This document shows positions 9,779-19,877 of a DNA stretch of 64,000 bases, piece after piece. The notes beneath the pieces were generated by a model. The model did no database searches, was not told where the DNA came from, and saw nothing but the letters and a program-made list of their open reading frames with translations. Numbering within the stretch: the stretch's first letter is position 1; each line of letters begins with the position of its first letter. The position numbers were made by a program, and so were the translations under genes. This DNA comes from Paeniglutamicibacter sp. Y32M11 (GTDB lineage: Bacteria; Actinomycetota; Actinomycetes; Actinomycetales; Micrococcaceae). The stretch spans positions 2,728,001 through 2,792,000 of the forward strand of contig NZ_CP079107.1 in NCBI RefSeq assembly GCF_019285735.1. The letters are read 5' to 3'.

Positions 9779-9823
9779 AAAAAGGGCGGTCGGCGCCGCA
9801 GTTAGCTGCGTCGTCGACCGCCC
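9779..9823 (-). terminator. Terminator of the SURF1-DUF3817 unit
   Basis: Outer 9-bp stem GGGCGGTCG/CGACCGCCC enclosing a second paired segment, followed on the minus strand by TTTTT. It lies 19 bases after the DUF3817 stop. Confidence 0.85.
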
Positions 9824-9842
9824 ACAAAAGGGTGGTGCAGGA

Positions 9843-10307
9843 TTAGTACCGCTTGGCGGCCTGCGGGTGCGAGGCCAATTCGCGCTCAACTTCGCCGTGC
9901 ACCTTCTTCTCCATGAAGAAGGAGAGCAGCGGCACCACGCCGCCCAGGGCGATGGTGATGAAACGGCTGAATGGCCAGCGCATCAGGGACCACAGACGGA
10001 AATCGGCAAGCAGGTAGACCACGTACATCCAGCCGTGGACGATCAGGATCATCAACGAAATGTTGACGCCTCCGCTGATGTCTCCGCGGTTGACGAGGCC
10101 CAGGGCGTTGGAGGTGCCATCGATCATGGTTCCACCAACAAAGAGCTCCAGCTCCCAGATGTACTTCACGATCATTTCTGCGCAGAGCAGCAGCAACATC
10201 ACACCGGTGGCGTAGGCCAGCACCTTGTAGAAGTTCGAAGCGCTGCGGATCTGGGAAGGAGTTCCGGCAAAGCGGCGCAGTTTGGGAGCGGATTTTTCTT
10301 CGGTCAC
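9843..10307 (-). CDS. DUF3817 integral membrane protein
   Basis: A 154-residue protein with a charged N-terminus and about three hydrophobic segments (roughly residues 27-47, 73-96 and 106-125) in the pattern of the actinobacterial DUF3817 family. Its ATG overlaps the SURF1 stop by 4 bases, so the two are translationally coupled. The family has no established function; coupling with SURF1 suggests, by inference only, a membrane or respiratory context. Confidence 0.85.
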   Translation of the reverse strand: MTEEKSAPKLRRFAGTPSQIRSASNFYKVLAYATGVMLLLLCAEMIVKYIWELELFVGGTMIDGTSNALGLVNRGDISGGVNISLMILIVHGWMYVVYLLADFRLWSLMRWPFSRFITIALGGVVPLLSFFMEKKVHGEVERELASHPQAAKRY

Positions 10308-11266
10308 GACTGGTCCTTGGGTGAGGTGTGAGGTGCTTCGGTCAGTGGCATCTGAGTCGGGGATTCCACGGTTTGGGAGTCTACGGTGTGAGGTTTTGCA
10401 AGCTGCGGCTCTTCGGTTTGTGCTGCGGCGGGATCGGATGAGCCTGCGCGGGTGCCCCGCGGCACGGCGCTACCGTACACCGTGGCGGGGTCAATACCCG
10501 CCGCCAGCGCCGCGGCATCGGCAATGTCTTCCCGCACACGACGGTAATCATCCGCCACCAGCCGGTACCAGAGGAACACAGCGAAGCCGGCGAAGACCAC
10601 CCACTCGATGCCGTAGAAGATGTTCAGCCAGTTCAGCTGGGTTTCCTGCGGCTGCGGGCCAACATCGACCTGAGTCAGACCCGTCGCGGCGGCCGAAACA
10701 TCAACACCATTCGCGCCGGTCATGGGCCCGGCCACGATGAATCCGCTGTAGGCCGGCACGTCCCAGACGTTGATGAGTTCGGCGACGGAGAGTGATTCGT
10801 AGGAGCGCTGTCCGAGATCACGCGCCAGCGGTGCTTCGGTGGGCAGGAGTCGACCGGTGAGTTTGATGGTGCCGCTCGGCGCGGGGGCCGGGGCACTGTC
10901 ATCGGGCTGCCAACCGCGCACCACGGCAATGGTGTTTGAGTCCGGGGCACCATCAACCAAGAAGGAGCCAACAACCCAGTAGCCGGATTTGTCGTCCTGG
11001 ATTCGAGAGCTGATCAATACCTGTTTGTCCGGCAGGAAGGACCCGGTGGCGGTGACCATTTGGTCGGCGCTGGAGGCCATCATGTCCGTGGCCGGGGTGA
11101 TGTGGCTGGTGAGCGCGACGACCTGCTCGGTGGTGCTCGCCGGGGGCGGCGGTGCGGTTTCGGAGCGGTTGAACTGCCATTGACTCAGCAGGACAAAGCC
11201 CGTGGCAACTACGAGGGCGCCAACCAGGGCAAGGATCCAGCGAGGTTTAAGGGCAGTTTTCAGCAC
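10304..11266 (-). CDS. SURF1-family protein
   Basis: A 320-residue membrane protein of the SURF1 family, which helps assemble haem-copper cytochrome c oxidase. There is one membrane segment at about residues 10-28, an extracytoplasmic domain with the SURF1 hallmarks (ATGSFLPDKQVLI, VVRGWQP, GRLLPTEAP) and a second membrane segment near residues 215-236 (NIFYGIEWVVFAGFAVFLWYR). A hydrophilic C-terminal tail of roughly 75 residues rich in Thr, Gln and Pro extends beyond the family core. First gene of a two-gene unit with the DUF3817 gene. Confidence 0.9.
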   Translation of the reverse strand: MLKTALKPRWILALVGALVVATGFVLLSQWQFNRSETAPPPPASTTEQVVALTSHITPATDMMASSADQMVTATGSFLPDKQVLISSRIQDDKSGYWVVGSFLVDGAPDSNTIAVVRGWQPDDSAPAPAPSGTIKLTGRLLPTEAPLARDLGQRSYESLSVAELINVWDVPAYSGFIVAGPMTGANGVDVSAAATGLTQVDVGPQPQETQLNWLNIFYGIEWVVFAGFAVFLWYRLVADDYRRVREDIADAAALAAGIDPATVYGSAVPRGTRAGSSDPAAAQTEEPQLAKPHTVDSQTVESPTQMPLTEAPHTSPKDQS

Positions 11267-11505
11267 ACCACTACCGTACTTCGATTGTGCGTAGAAGAGC
11301 CAATGGAACTATTCCCCGCGCGGCTTCGTTCACGGCAGGATCCGGGTGGCGCGCCGGGGCTGCGGCCGCGGGATCCGGCCCCCACGCGGTGCTGCATCTT
11401 GCCCATCAGGCTCGGCAGCTCCCGCGGCAGCGGTGATGCGGATTACATTTGCGCGGCACTCCGGATCAGCGCAGGTGATGGTCAGTCGGTGAATGAGACC
11501 GTGAA

Positions 11506-12006
11506 TTAGACCGCTGAGAAGTCGACCGTCGAATTGACCAGTTCGGCGATGACCTCGGGGTCGTGTGATCGGCGCAACGACTCCCGGAAGGTGTCCTTGG
11601 CCAAGGACCTGGCCAGCGCGGCGAGCATCGTGAGGTGCTCGGAATAGCTGGTGGCGGGGGTGGCCAGTAGCAACACCACGTGCGCATCGCCGTCCCGGGC
11701 ACCGAAGTCCAGCGAGTTGCCGAAGCCCAGTACTCCCACGGCAATGCTGGGGATCACCACGTGCGAGCTTCGGGCGTGAGCGACCCCAACTCCCCCGGGC
11801 AGAGCGGTGGCCAGCTGATGCTCATAACTACGCACATCGCTCAGGAACCCGTCCAGATCCAGCACCCGAGAAGCCTCAACCAGGGTCGCGGCCAGCGCGG
11901 CGACGGCGTCGTTGCGTGAGGGCGCCGCGAATTCGAGCACCACCATCTCGGGGGTGGTGATGGGATGGGAATCGGCGTCGTCCGCCGGGGACAAAGTGGA
12001 AGTCAT
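11506..12006 (-). CDS. PTS EIIA type-2 domain protein (fructose/nitrogen type)
   Basis: A 166-residue single-domain EIIA of the fructose/mannitol/PtsN type. The phosphorylatable histidine is His77 in GGVGVAHARS, and the downstream LLATPATSYSEHLTMLAALAR matches the family. No EIIB or EIIC transporter gene is adjacent, so it could be a stand-alone EIIA or a regulator; substrate unknown. The 239 bases between its stop and the SURF1 start hold no gene that I can support. Confidence 0.88.
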   Translation of the reverse strand: MTSTLSPADDADSHPITTPEMVVLEFAAPSRNDAVAALAATLVEASRVLDLDGFLSDVRSYEHQLATALPGGVGVAHARSSHVVIPSIAVGVLGFGNSLDFGARDGDAHVVLLLATPATSYSEHLTMLAALARSLAKDTFRESLRRSHDPEVIAELVNSTVDFSAV

Positions 12007-12175
12007 GGCATCGATTCGGGAGCGGTGGGTGTGCAGGTTGTGACGACGCTAGGGTCGCTGGGGCCCGGCACGCCGTTGCTGTGTAGCGTACACGCCGGCG
12101 CCGCGCGTGCGTGGCACAAATGGGCCGCGCGTGGGAAGAATCACCGACGGCCAGCTCTCTTGCTCCGGGGAACAC

Positions 12176-12239
12176 AAAGGCCGGGCATCGAGTCGAACGC
12201 CACCCGTTATCTGGAGGTTGTTCGGCTCGCTGCCCGGCC
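12176..12239 (-). terminator. Long hairpin downstream of guaB3
   Basis: A 20-base inverted repeat with two mismatches that can form wobble pairs (12179-12198 with 12220-12239) and a 21-base loop. On the minus strand it is followed by TTT. It lies 28 bases after the guaB3 stop. Confidence 0.75.
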
Positions 12240-12267
12240 GTCATGGGGTCAAAATGACCCGGAGGTA

Positions 12268-13413
12268 CTAGTCGGCCTCGTAGGGGGAAATGACCACGTC
12301 GACGCGCTGGAATTCCTTCAAATCCGAGTAGCCGGTGGTGGCCATCGAGCGGCGCAGGGCACCAACGATGTTTGAGGTGCCGTTGGTGTGGTTCGAGGGA
12401 CCAAAGAGCAGCTGCTCAAGTGGTGCCACGGTACCGACCTTGACCCGGTCCCCACGTGGGTTGTTCTCGTGCGTGGCCTCCATGCCCCAGTGCCAGCCGG
12501 CACCCGGAGCCTCCTGCGCGCGAGCCAGGGCGGTGCCGAGCATCACGGCGTCGGCGCCCATGGCGATGGCCTTGACGATGTCACCGCTGGTGCCCAGACC
12601 GCCATCGGCGATCACGTGCACGTAGCGTCCACCGGATTCATCCATGTAGTCACGGCGTGCCGCGGCCACGTTGGAGATGGCGGTGGCCATCGGTGCGTGG
12701 ATGCCCAACGCGCGGCGAGTGGTGCCCGAGGCGCCTCCCCCGAAGCCGACCAAAACGCCGGCAGCGCCGGTACGCATCAGGTGCAGTGCCGGGGTGTAAC
12801 CGGCGGCGCCGCCCACGATGACCGGGACGTCGAGCTCGTAGATGAACTGCTTGAGGTTCAGCGGTTCGTGGGTCTTGGACACGTGCTCCGCCGAGACGGT
12901 GGTGCCGCGGATGACAAAGATGTCAACACCGGCGGCGAGAACGGTCTTGTAATGTTCCTGGGTGCGCTGCGGAGTCAGGGACCCGGCCACCGTCACTCCG
13001 GCGTCGCGGATCTGCGCCAAGCGGGCGGTGATCAGCTCCGGGACGATGGGAGCGGAGTACAGCTCCTGCAGACGCTTGGTGATGGCCGGGTCAAAGTGCC
13101 CGCCGTTGGCGGACTTCAGTGCGGCAATTTCCTCAAGCACCTTGGTCGGATCCTCGTAGCGGGTCCACAGTCCCTCGAGGTTCAGCACCCCCAGTCCGCC
13201 GAGCTTGCCCAGGGCGATGGCGGTATCCGGGGACATGACCGAGTCCATGGGTGCGCCAAGGATCGGGGTCTCGAATTTGTAGGCGTCGATCTGCCAGGCC
13301 ACCGAGACATCGTGCGGGTCACGGGTGCGGCGGTTGGGAACAATCGCCACATCGTCGAGGGAATACGCCTGGGCAGCGCGCTTGGAGCGGCCGATTTCAA
13401 TCTCGTAAGTCAC
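12268..13413 (-). CDS. guaB3: GuaB3-type IMP dehydrogenase-related protein
   Basis: A 381-residue TIM-barrel protein of the IMPDH/GMP reductase superfamily that lacks CBS domains, matching the actinobacterial GuaB3 group. Conserved segments include SLDDVAIVPNRRT, GAPMDSVMSP and VIADGGLGTSGD. The catalytic loop reads GGGASGTTR at 225-233, whereas GuaB in this same window has GPGSICTTR: the IMPDH catalytic cysteine is replaced by Gly230. Dehydrogenase activity by the usual thioimidate route is therefore doubtful. It lies 4.7 kb from guaB, recalling the guaB2-guaB3 neighbourhood of mycobacteria. Confidence 0.93.
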   Translation of the reverse strand: MTYEIEIGRSKRAAQAYSLDDVAIVPNRRTRDPHDVSVAWQIDAYKFETPILGAPMDSVMSPDTAIALGKLGGLGVLNLEGLWTRYEDPTKVLEEIAALKSANGGHFDPAITKRLQELYSAPIVPELITARLAQIRDAGVTVAGSLTPQRTQEHYKTVLAAGVDIFVIRGTTVSAEHVSKTHEPLNLKQFIYELDVPVIVGGAAGYTPALHLMRTGAAGVLVGFGGGASGTTRRALGIHAPMATAISNVAAARRDYMDESGGRYVHVIADGGLGTSGDIVKAIAMGADAVMLGTALARAQEAPGAGWHWGMEATHENNPRGDRVKVGTVAPLEQLLFGPSNHTNGTSNIVGALRRSMATTGYSDLKEFQRVDVVISPYEAD

Positions 13414-13486
13414 CGCACCACCCTATCAGCACGCAGGGCGGGGACCGCGCTCGCACCGAGCCCGATCCCCGCCATGACGAGCTTTC

Positions 13487-13511
13487 GCATCGGGGAGCCG
13501 GTCCCCGATGC
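13487..13511 (-). terminator. Hairpin downstream of the BtrH-like gene
   Basis: A 10-bp perfect stem GCATCGGGGA/TCCCCGATGC with a 5-base loop lies 11 bases after the stop. There is no clear T-tract. Confidence 0.45.
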
Positions 13512-13521
13512 TCGTGAGGAC

Positions 13522-14775
13522 TTATTCGCGCGGTGCTCCCAGGGTGGCCACGCTGGCCGCCAAAGCGGTGGCGGCGCGAGTCTCCGCCGCGGCGATGATC
13601 TCCAACTGATCGGCGAGCACAGCGAAGTGTCCCGAGCGCTGTTCCGGATCGATATCCGGGTCAATCAGGTCGGTGAAGACGATCCAGTCCTGGGCCAGGT
13701 GCGCATAATCTGCCGCGTGCGCCTCCAGCGCCTCAAGGCCCGGGAGCTGTGCTGCCTCGGTGAGGAAGTCGGCATATTGCCCACGCAGCGCACCCACCCC
13801 GCCAAAGCGGGTATCGGTGAGGAAACCCAGCACCTGGCTCAAGCCGGAGGCCAGGCGATCGGGTTCGGCAAAGATCCGTGTCCAGCCCTTGGCGGTGGTG
13901 GTATCGCGCAGCTTCTCCGCCCAGTTACTCATGCCCAGCACACCAAAGTTCTTCGCGAAGTGTGCGGGAATACCCTCCAGCTCGCTGGTACCCAGCAGGC
14001 GTGCGGTGGTTTGCCCGATGGCCTCGCACACATTGTTCACCAGCGTGGTGGTGTCCGGGCCGGTGCTTTCAGGGACCCAGGCCTGCCAGTGCTTATCCTT
14101 CTTCCGCTTGGATCGGGCGAAGGCCAGATCCTCGGGTGAGATCGGGGTCAGGGAGCCGGATCCGTCATCGATCAGCAGGTCATCTTCGTGTTCCCCGACC
14201 ACGACCAGGTCGATGGAATCGGATTCCTCCACGGCATCGCCATCGATCCAGGGCAGGGCGGCAACGGAGGCGCGCACCACCACGGCGCGGCCGGCATCCA
14301 GCCCCACGTCCAGGTATTCGGCGGCCAAGCGGGCACTGCCGGTGGTTCGCTCGCTGATGGTGGCTCCGCAACGTGCCAACAGGTTAGCGGTGTAGGGCTC
14401 CGGGTGCGCGCGGGTCACCACCGTTGCGGTGGTCATTTCCTCGTAAACGAAGGTGAAGGCCATGAAGCCGATGCCGCCGGCCAGTCCGGCCAGCAGGGCC
14501 TCGGAGAGCGGCTCTTCGTTGATCGGGTGGGTGACCCCGGCCTGGGTGAGCACGCGGTGCCAGAGTCCGGCGTCGTACTGGAGAACGTTCTGCGGTGCCG
14601 GGTACTCGGGCAATTCCGCCTCTTGTGCGGCCGCGGCGGCGGCCGCCGCGTCCTCGGCACTTGCCGGACGGTTGGGCTTGGCGGCGAGGATCGCCTTGCG
14701 TGCGGTGGTGTAACTCTCACCGGTACGATCCATGCGCGTACGGGTGAGCTTTTTCAGGTTCTTCGGCTGGGCCAC
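13522..14775 (-). CDS. BtrH N-terminal domain/DUF4872-like protein
   Basis: A 417-residue protein resembling the BtrH_N plus DUF4872 architecture (named after butirosin biosynthesis protein BtrH). The segment LLAGLAGGIGFMAFTFVYEE near the N-terminus and the Trp/Asp-rich C-terminal half fit. I chose the GTG at 14775 because TAAGGAG lies about 8 bases upstream; a longer frame to 14877 has no such site. The N-terminus is basic (KKLTRTRMDRTGESYTTAR). No biosynthetic partners are nearby, so substrate and reaction are unknown. Family assignment is from memory of the pattern and only moderately secure. Confidence 0.7.
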   Translation of the reverse strand: MAQPKNLKKLTRTRMDRTGESYTTARKAILAAKPNRPASAEDAAAAAAAAQEAELPEYPAPQNVLQYDAGLWHRVLTQAGVTHPINEEPLSEALLAGLAGGIGFMAFTFVYEEMTTATVVTRAHPEPYTANLLARCGATISERTTGSARLAAEYLDVGLDAGRAVVVRASVAALPWIDGDAVEESDSIDLVVVGEHEDDLLIDDGSGSLTPISPEDLAFARSKRKKDKHWQAWVPESTGPDTTTLVNNVCEAIGQTTARLLGTSELEGIPAHFAKNFGVLGMSNWAEKLRDTTTAKGWTRIFAEPDRLASGLSQVLGFLTDTRFGGVGALRGQYADFLTEAAQLPGLEALEAHAADYAHLAQDWIVFTDLIDPDIDPEQRSGHFAVLADQLEIIAAAETRAATALAASVATLGAPRE

Positions 14776-14902
14776 GGTGTGCTCCTTAGATATTGCGTGC
14801 GCGCAGGCGCGGGACTTCCCGCACGCCGGTCGCTCAGCGCCAAGGAACCATTCTATCCGGGGTGACACCCCGCCCATGTCAGTGCCGCGGGTGGGGCCCG
14901 CG

Positions 14903-15715
14903 CTAGCGCACCGCGAGGATCAGTCGCGGATCCAGCTCGCCGGCCTCGATGGCTCCGAGCACGTTAATGATGCGGTGCATTGGATCGGTGCCCAATAGGA
15001 TCGGGCCACCCAGCGGTGTCGGGTTCGAGCGCTGGGCGCGCTGCGCCGCTGCCATCTGCTGGCGCACGCCCAGGCTCAGCGAGGTATCGGCGCGCACGCC
15101 GAAGCCCGCGGTGTGCAGATATTTGCGGTACGCCGCATCGCTCTCAACATGGGAGGACGCTGCGGCGTCGGCCCACGGCATGGGGAAGGTGAGCTGGTTG
15201 GTACCCATCAGATCGAAGACGCCAAAAACGCCGCCGGGGCGCAGCAGGCGGTAGACCTCGTTAAAGACCGCTTGTTTGTCCGCCAGATTCATCCCCACAT
15301 GCAGCATGGTCGCGGCGTCAAAGGAGGCGTCCGGCAGCCCGGTATCGGCCCCGGAGGCCTCTAGCATGTTGATCGAGCCGCCGAGCCCACTGGCCAGGTT
15401 CAGTTCCCTGGCCAGGATGACAAACTCGGCCGTGACATCCACGCCCGTGACCACCGCACCACCTCGCGCAAATATCCGCGCCGGTCCGCCAATGCCGCTA
15501 CCCACGTCCAGGACCCGGGTGCCCAGGCCTATGCCCAGGGCACGAGCCACCTCGGTGGTGGAGGCCAAGCCACCGGAATGGAAGTGATCGGCCTCCACCA
15601 GATCCCCGGGCAGCAGTACCGCAGGGTCCCTGCCCGCTGCGCGCAGCGCCGCATGTAGTCGTTCACGCAGGTCCCCACTGGTGTAGCGCTTGATGGATTC
15701 CTCGGTGTCGCTCAT
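14903..15715 (-). CDS. Class I SAM-dependent methyltransferase
   Basis: A 270-residue methyltransferase. Motif I is VLDVGSGIGGPARIF at about residues 67-81, followed by the acidic strand-2 end in VVTGVDVTAEF and post-motif LRPGGVFGVFDLMG. It resembles the UbiE/sarcosine-dimethylglycine type of small-molecule methyltransferases; the substrate cannot be told. The start is the ATG at 15715, six bases after GAGGAG; a GTG codon directly before it is less likely. Divergent from the DUF427 gene. Confidence 0.85.
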   Translation of the reverse strand: MSDTEESIKRYTSGDLRERLHAALRAAGRDPAVLLPGDLVEADHFHSGGLASTTEVARALGIGLGTRVLDVGSGIGGPARIFARGGAVVTGVDVTAEFVILARELNLASGLGGSINMLEASGADTGLPDASFDAATMLHVGMNLADKQAVFNEVYRLLRPGGVFGVFDLMGTNQLTFPMPWADAAASSHVESDAAYRKYLHTAGFGVRADTSLSLGVRQQMAAAQRAQRSNPTPLGGPILLGTDPMHRIINVLGAIEAGELDPRLILAVR

Positions 15716-15906
15716 CACTGGCTCCTCGCTGCGTGGAGGCTACTTTCCGGCACTGGCCGGGCGTGCGCTGCCCCCCCCTGATGTGCCCCATGATAGGCCT
15801 CACCGGGGAGCAGGTCACGGGTGTGATCAATCCGCCGATCTGCATCGGTTGCCCGAGGCTCACCGGGGCCGTTGACCGTGGCTGCGCGAAGGCGCATACT
15901 GACGCC

Positions 15907-16707
15907 GTGGCCACCCGAATTTCCCACCTCTTAGCCGAGTCTTTACCAGCCCTGAGGTACGAACCCACCGCGAAGCGGGTACGTGCCAGTTGCGCCGGTG
16001 AACTCGTGGTGGATACCCGCGCTGCCGTCTTGGTCTGGGAACCCCAACGCATCGTGCCGATCTATGCCGTGCCGGAATCCGCGGTCCTGATCCCTCTCAC
16101 CACCTCGGGCGTGGCACCACAACCCGTCCCGGCGGGCGCGACGATGTTAACGCCCGATGATGCCTTTGCGCTGCACACCACCGCCGGCACGAGCCTGGAC
16201 CTTGAGCTTCCCGGGCGTGTGCTAAAAGCCGCAGCCTTCCGGCCGGCGGATCCGGATCTGGCTCACCTGGTGCTGCTGGATTTTGCGGCCTTCGACTGGA
16301 GGGAAGAGGACGCTGAAATTCACACACATCCGCGTGATCCCTTCCACCGAGTGGACATCCTGGTCAGCAGCAGCCATGTCCGGGTGGAGCTTGAGGGCAT
16401 GGTGCTGGCCGATTCCACCCGACCGCTATTACTTTTTGAGACCCACTTGCCCGCGCGGTATTACCTGCCGCGGGCGGATGTGAGATTTGATGCACTGGTC
16501 GCCACGCAGACCTCGAGCAGCTGCCCCTATAAGGGAACGGCCAACTACTGGGCACCGGGCAGCGGAGGCAAGAACGTGGCGTGGTCCTATGCTCATCCGT
16601 TGCCCGAATCATCCGCCATCGCCGCCCACGTTGCCTTTTATAACGAACGCACCGACATCATCGTTGATGGGCAGCGTTTGCCCCGCCCCATCACCCCCTT
16701 CGGCTAA
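15907..16707 (+). CDS. DUF427 domain-containing protein, two tandem domains
   Basis: About 266 residues with two DUF427 units: an N-terminal one (ASCAGELVVDTRAAVLVWEP) and a C-terminal one (HVRVELEGMVLADSTRPLLL, then CPYKGTANYW). Both carry the family hallmarks. The start was set at the GTG at 15907, where domain 1 begins; the frame is open to an ATG at 15733, but the extra residues look non-coding. The function of DUF427 is not established. Confidence 0.8.
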   Translation: MATRISHLLAESLPALRYEPTAKRVRASCAGELVVDTRAAVLVWEPQRIVPIYAVPESAVLIPLTTSGVAPQPVPAGATMLTPDDAFALHTTAGTSLDLELPGRVLKAAAFRPADPDLAHLVLLDFAAFDWREEDAEIHTHPRDPFHRVDILVSSSHVRVELEGMVLADSTRPLLLFETHLPARYYLPRADVRFDALVATQTSSSCPYKGTANYWAPGSGGKNVAWSYAHPLPESSAIAAHVAFYNERTDIIVDGQRLPRPITPFG

Positions 16708-16810
16708 GCGCCGCCACGGGTACTGGCTGAGACCGGATGTTGGATTGAGGACCGATGTTGGATGAGGCCGGATGTGACCTCCGGACCTCGGGCTGGGCCG
16801 GTAACGCGCC

Positions 16811-17350
16811 TTAGCTCAGCAGGATTGCATAACGGTGTTCAAGCAGTGGTGGGGTGAACTTGTACTCGGTTTTGGTGATCGCGGTATCGTGCCAGCCATG
16901 GCGCAGGTAGAGATCGATGGCACGCTGGTTTCCATCGGCCACCCACAGATAGGCCCGCCGATAACCCAATGCCAGCAATTGCGCACTGGCAGCCGACAAG
17001 AGCGCGCTGCCCAGCCCGTGACCCCAGGCATCGGGGTGCAGGTTTAACGCGAAAAGTTCCCCGGTATCGGTCTGAGACTTATCTCGGGGTTCACCCACCT
17101 GGCAAAAACCCACCACGTGGTTGGCGGAAACGATGACCAAGGGCGGAACCCCGGCACCACGCACTAGCGTTTCTCGCCAGCTGGCACCGATCCGCTGCTC
17201 ATCCATCGCCTCCAGGAAATCCTGCCCAATGATCCCCCGGTAGGCCGCACGCCATGCCGCCACCAGCGCCCGGGCCATGGGCGCCGCATCCGCCACGGTG
17301 GCTTCGCGCACGATGACCGAGGATGAGCCGAGTTCGGTTTCAGGTTCCAT
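16811..17350 (-). CDS. GNAT-family N-acetyltransferase
   Basis: A 179-residue GNAT protein. The acetyl-CoA binding segment appears as LNLHPDAWGHGLGSALLSAA, with the later LGYRRAYLWVADGNQRAIDLYLRHGW typical of the fold's end. Substrate unknown. It is a single gene facing the DUF427 gene, separated by 103 bases. Confidence 0.88.
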   Translation of the reverse strand: MEPETELGSSSVIVREATVADAAPMARALVAAWRAAYRGIIGQDFLEAMDEQRIGASWRETLVRGAGVPPLVIVSANHVVGFCQVGEPRDKSQTDTGELFALNLHPDAWGHGLGSALLSAASAQLLALGYRRAYLWVADGNQRAIDLYLRHGWHDTAITKTEYKFTPPLLEHRYAILLS

Positions 17351-17527
17351 GGGGTTGAGCGTAGCTCAGCGAGCATGGAGGTCACACAAGTCGCAGCTGG
17401 ACCGTCCTTGGGAAAGGTTAAAAACTCAAGCCCGTGGAGTAAACTGGCTAGACGCCGGATGATGCTAGCTCAGGATCACTTTTGGCTTACGTCTAAGCAC
17501 CCGAGAACGCCGAACCGACTGGGCACG

Positions 17528-18037
17528 ATGAACAAAACGCAGCTTCGCATCGCGCTGATCCTCGCCGTCCCCTACGTGCTAGCACTGCTGCTGATCGCCT
17601 TTTGGCCAACACCGGTGGATCGTCCGGCCAGCGGAACCATCACGCAGGCGATTCGGTGGCTCCATGCCCACGGCATGCCCCGGTATATCGGTTACAACAA
17701 GATCGAATTCGCCGCGAACATCGCCCTTTTTATGCCCTTTGGTTACATCGCCAGCATCTGGGGGCGCAAGTGGTGGCACCCGATGTTAGCGGGTTTTGCC
17801 ACATCATTCCTGATCGAACTGGGCCAGGAAATCTTGCTGCCCGAACGCGTCTCCTCGCTGCTTGACGTCGTTGCCAACGCGATGGGCGCGGCCCTGGGCT
17901 CGCTCTGTTTCTGGCTGGTGCGAATCCTGCACGAACGTCGTACCGCTCGCTCGGATCCCGAAGAACACCGCATGGGTGTCACCGAGTTGCTGCAGCACCA
18001 GCCCAACAGCACACCCGAAGATCCGGCGCTGCGCTAA
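17528..18037 (+). CDS. VanZ-like family membrane protein
   Basis: A 169-residue membrane protein with about four hydrophobic segments. The VanZ-like signature is visible as DRPASG, KIEFAANIALFMPFGY and SFLIELGQEILLPERVSSLLDVVANAMGA (shown in parts). The ATG at 17528 fits the first membrane segment; the frame is open to 17375. VanZ-like proteins are often linked to glycopeptide or lipopeptide tolerance, but most chromosomal copies are uncharacterised and no van genes are present here. Confidence 0.85.
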   Translation: MNKTQLRIALILAVPYVLALLLIAFWPTPVDRPASGTITQAIRWLHAHGMPRYIGYNKIEFAANIALFMPFGYIASIWGRKWWHPMLAGFATSFLIELGQEILLPERVSSLLDVVANAMGAALGSLCFWLVRILHERRTARSDPEEHRMGVTELLQHQPNSTPEDPALR

Positions 18038-18069
18038 TCCCGTCGCCGGATACCTCGGGCAGAAACGAC

Positions 18070-18115
18070 ACGGGCCCCGGTCACCAAGCTCAAGGAGCTG
18101 GCGGCCGGGGCCCGT
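18070..18115. terminator. Shared hairpin between VanZ-like gene and guaB
   Basis: An 11-bp perfect stem ACGGGCCCCGG/CCGGGGCCCGT with an inner AGCT-type pairing sits between the two convergent genes. No long T-tract on either strand, so it may act weakly in both directions. Confidence 0.6.
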
Positions 18116-18131
18116 TAGTGGTGCCGTGTGC

Positions 18132-19685
<1,554 letters not shown>

Positions 19686-19877
19686 TCACCCGTTATCAGC
19701 ATTCCCGCATCCGTGGGTGTGGTGAACGCAACGTTTGAATGTCGATGTCTGGGCCTCGGTGCGCGATCACAACTCGTCCACCGTGCGGCCACCGCGTGCC
19801 GGGGCGAGGTGGCCAGCGGGGAGATAAATCCGTCGCTTCCTCGGCGAGCGCCGCGCCCTCTCGAGCTATGTACGGCA

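Noticed and set aside
11060..11509. A 149-codon plus-strand frame between SURF1 and the PTS IIA gene.
   Set aside because: Half of it is antisense to SURF1 and the rest has no protein-like features.
12388..14139. A 583-codon plus-strand frame opposite guaB3 and the BtrH-like gene.
   Set aside because: Antisense shadow of two supported genes with no domain signal.
17528..18037. Glycopeptide resistance locus suggested by the VanZ-like gene.
   Set aside because: No vanA, vanH, vanX or regulator genes are present; isolated VanZ-like proteins are common.
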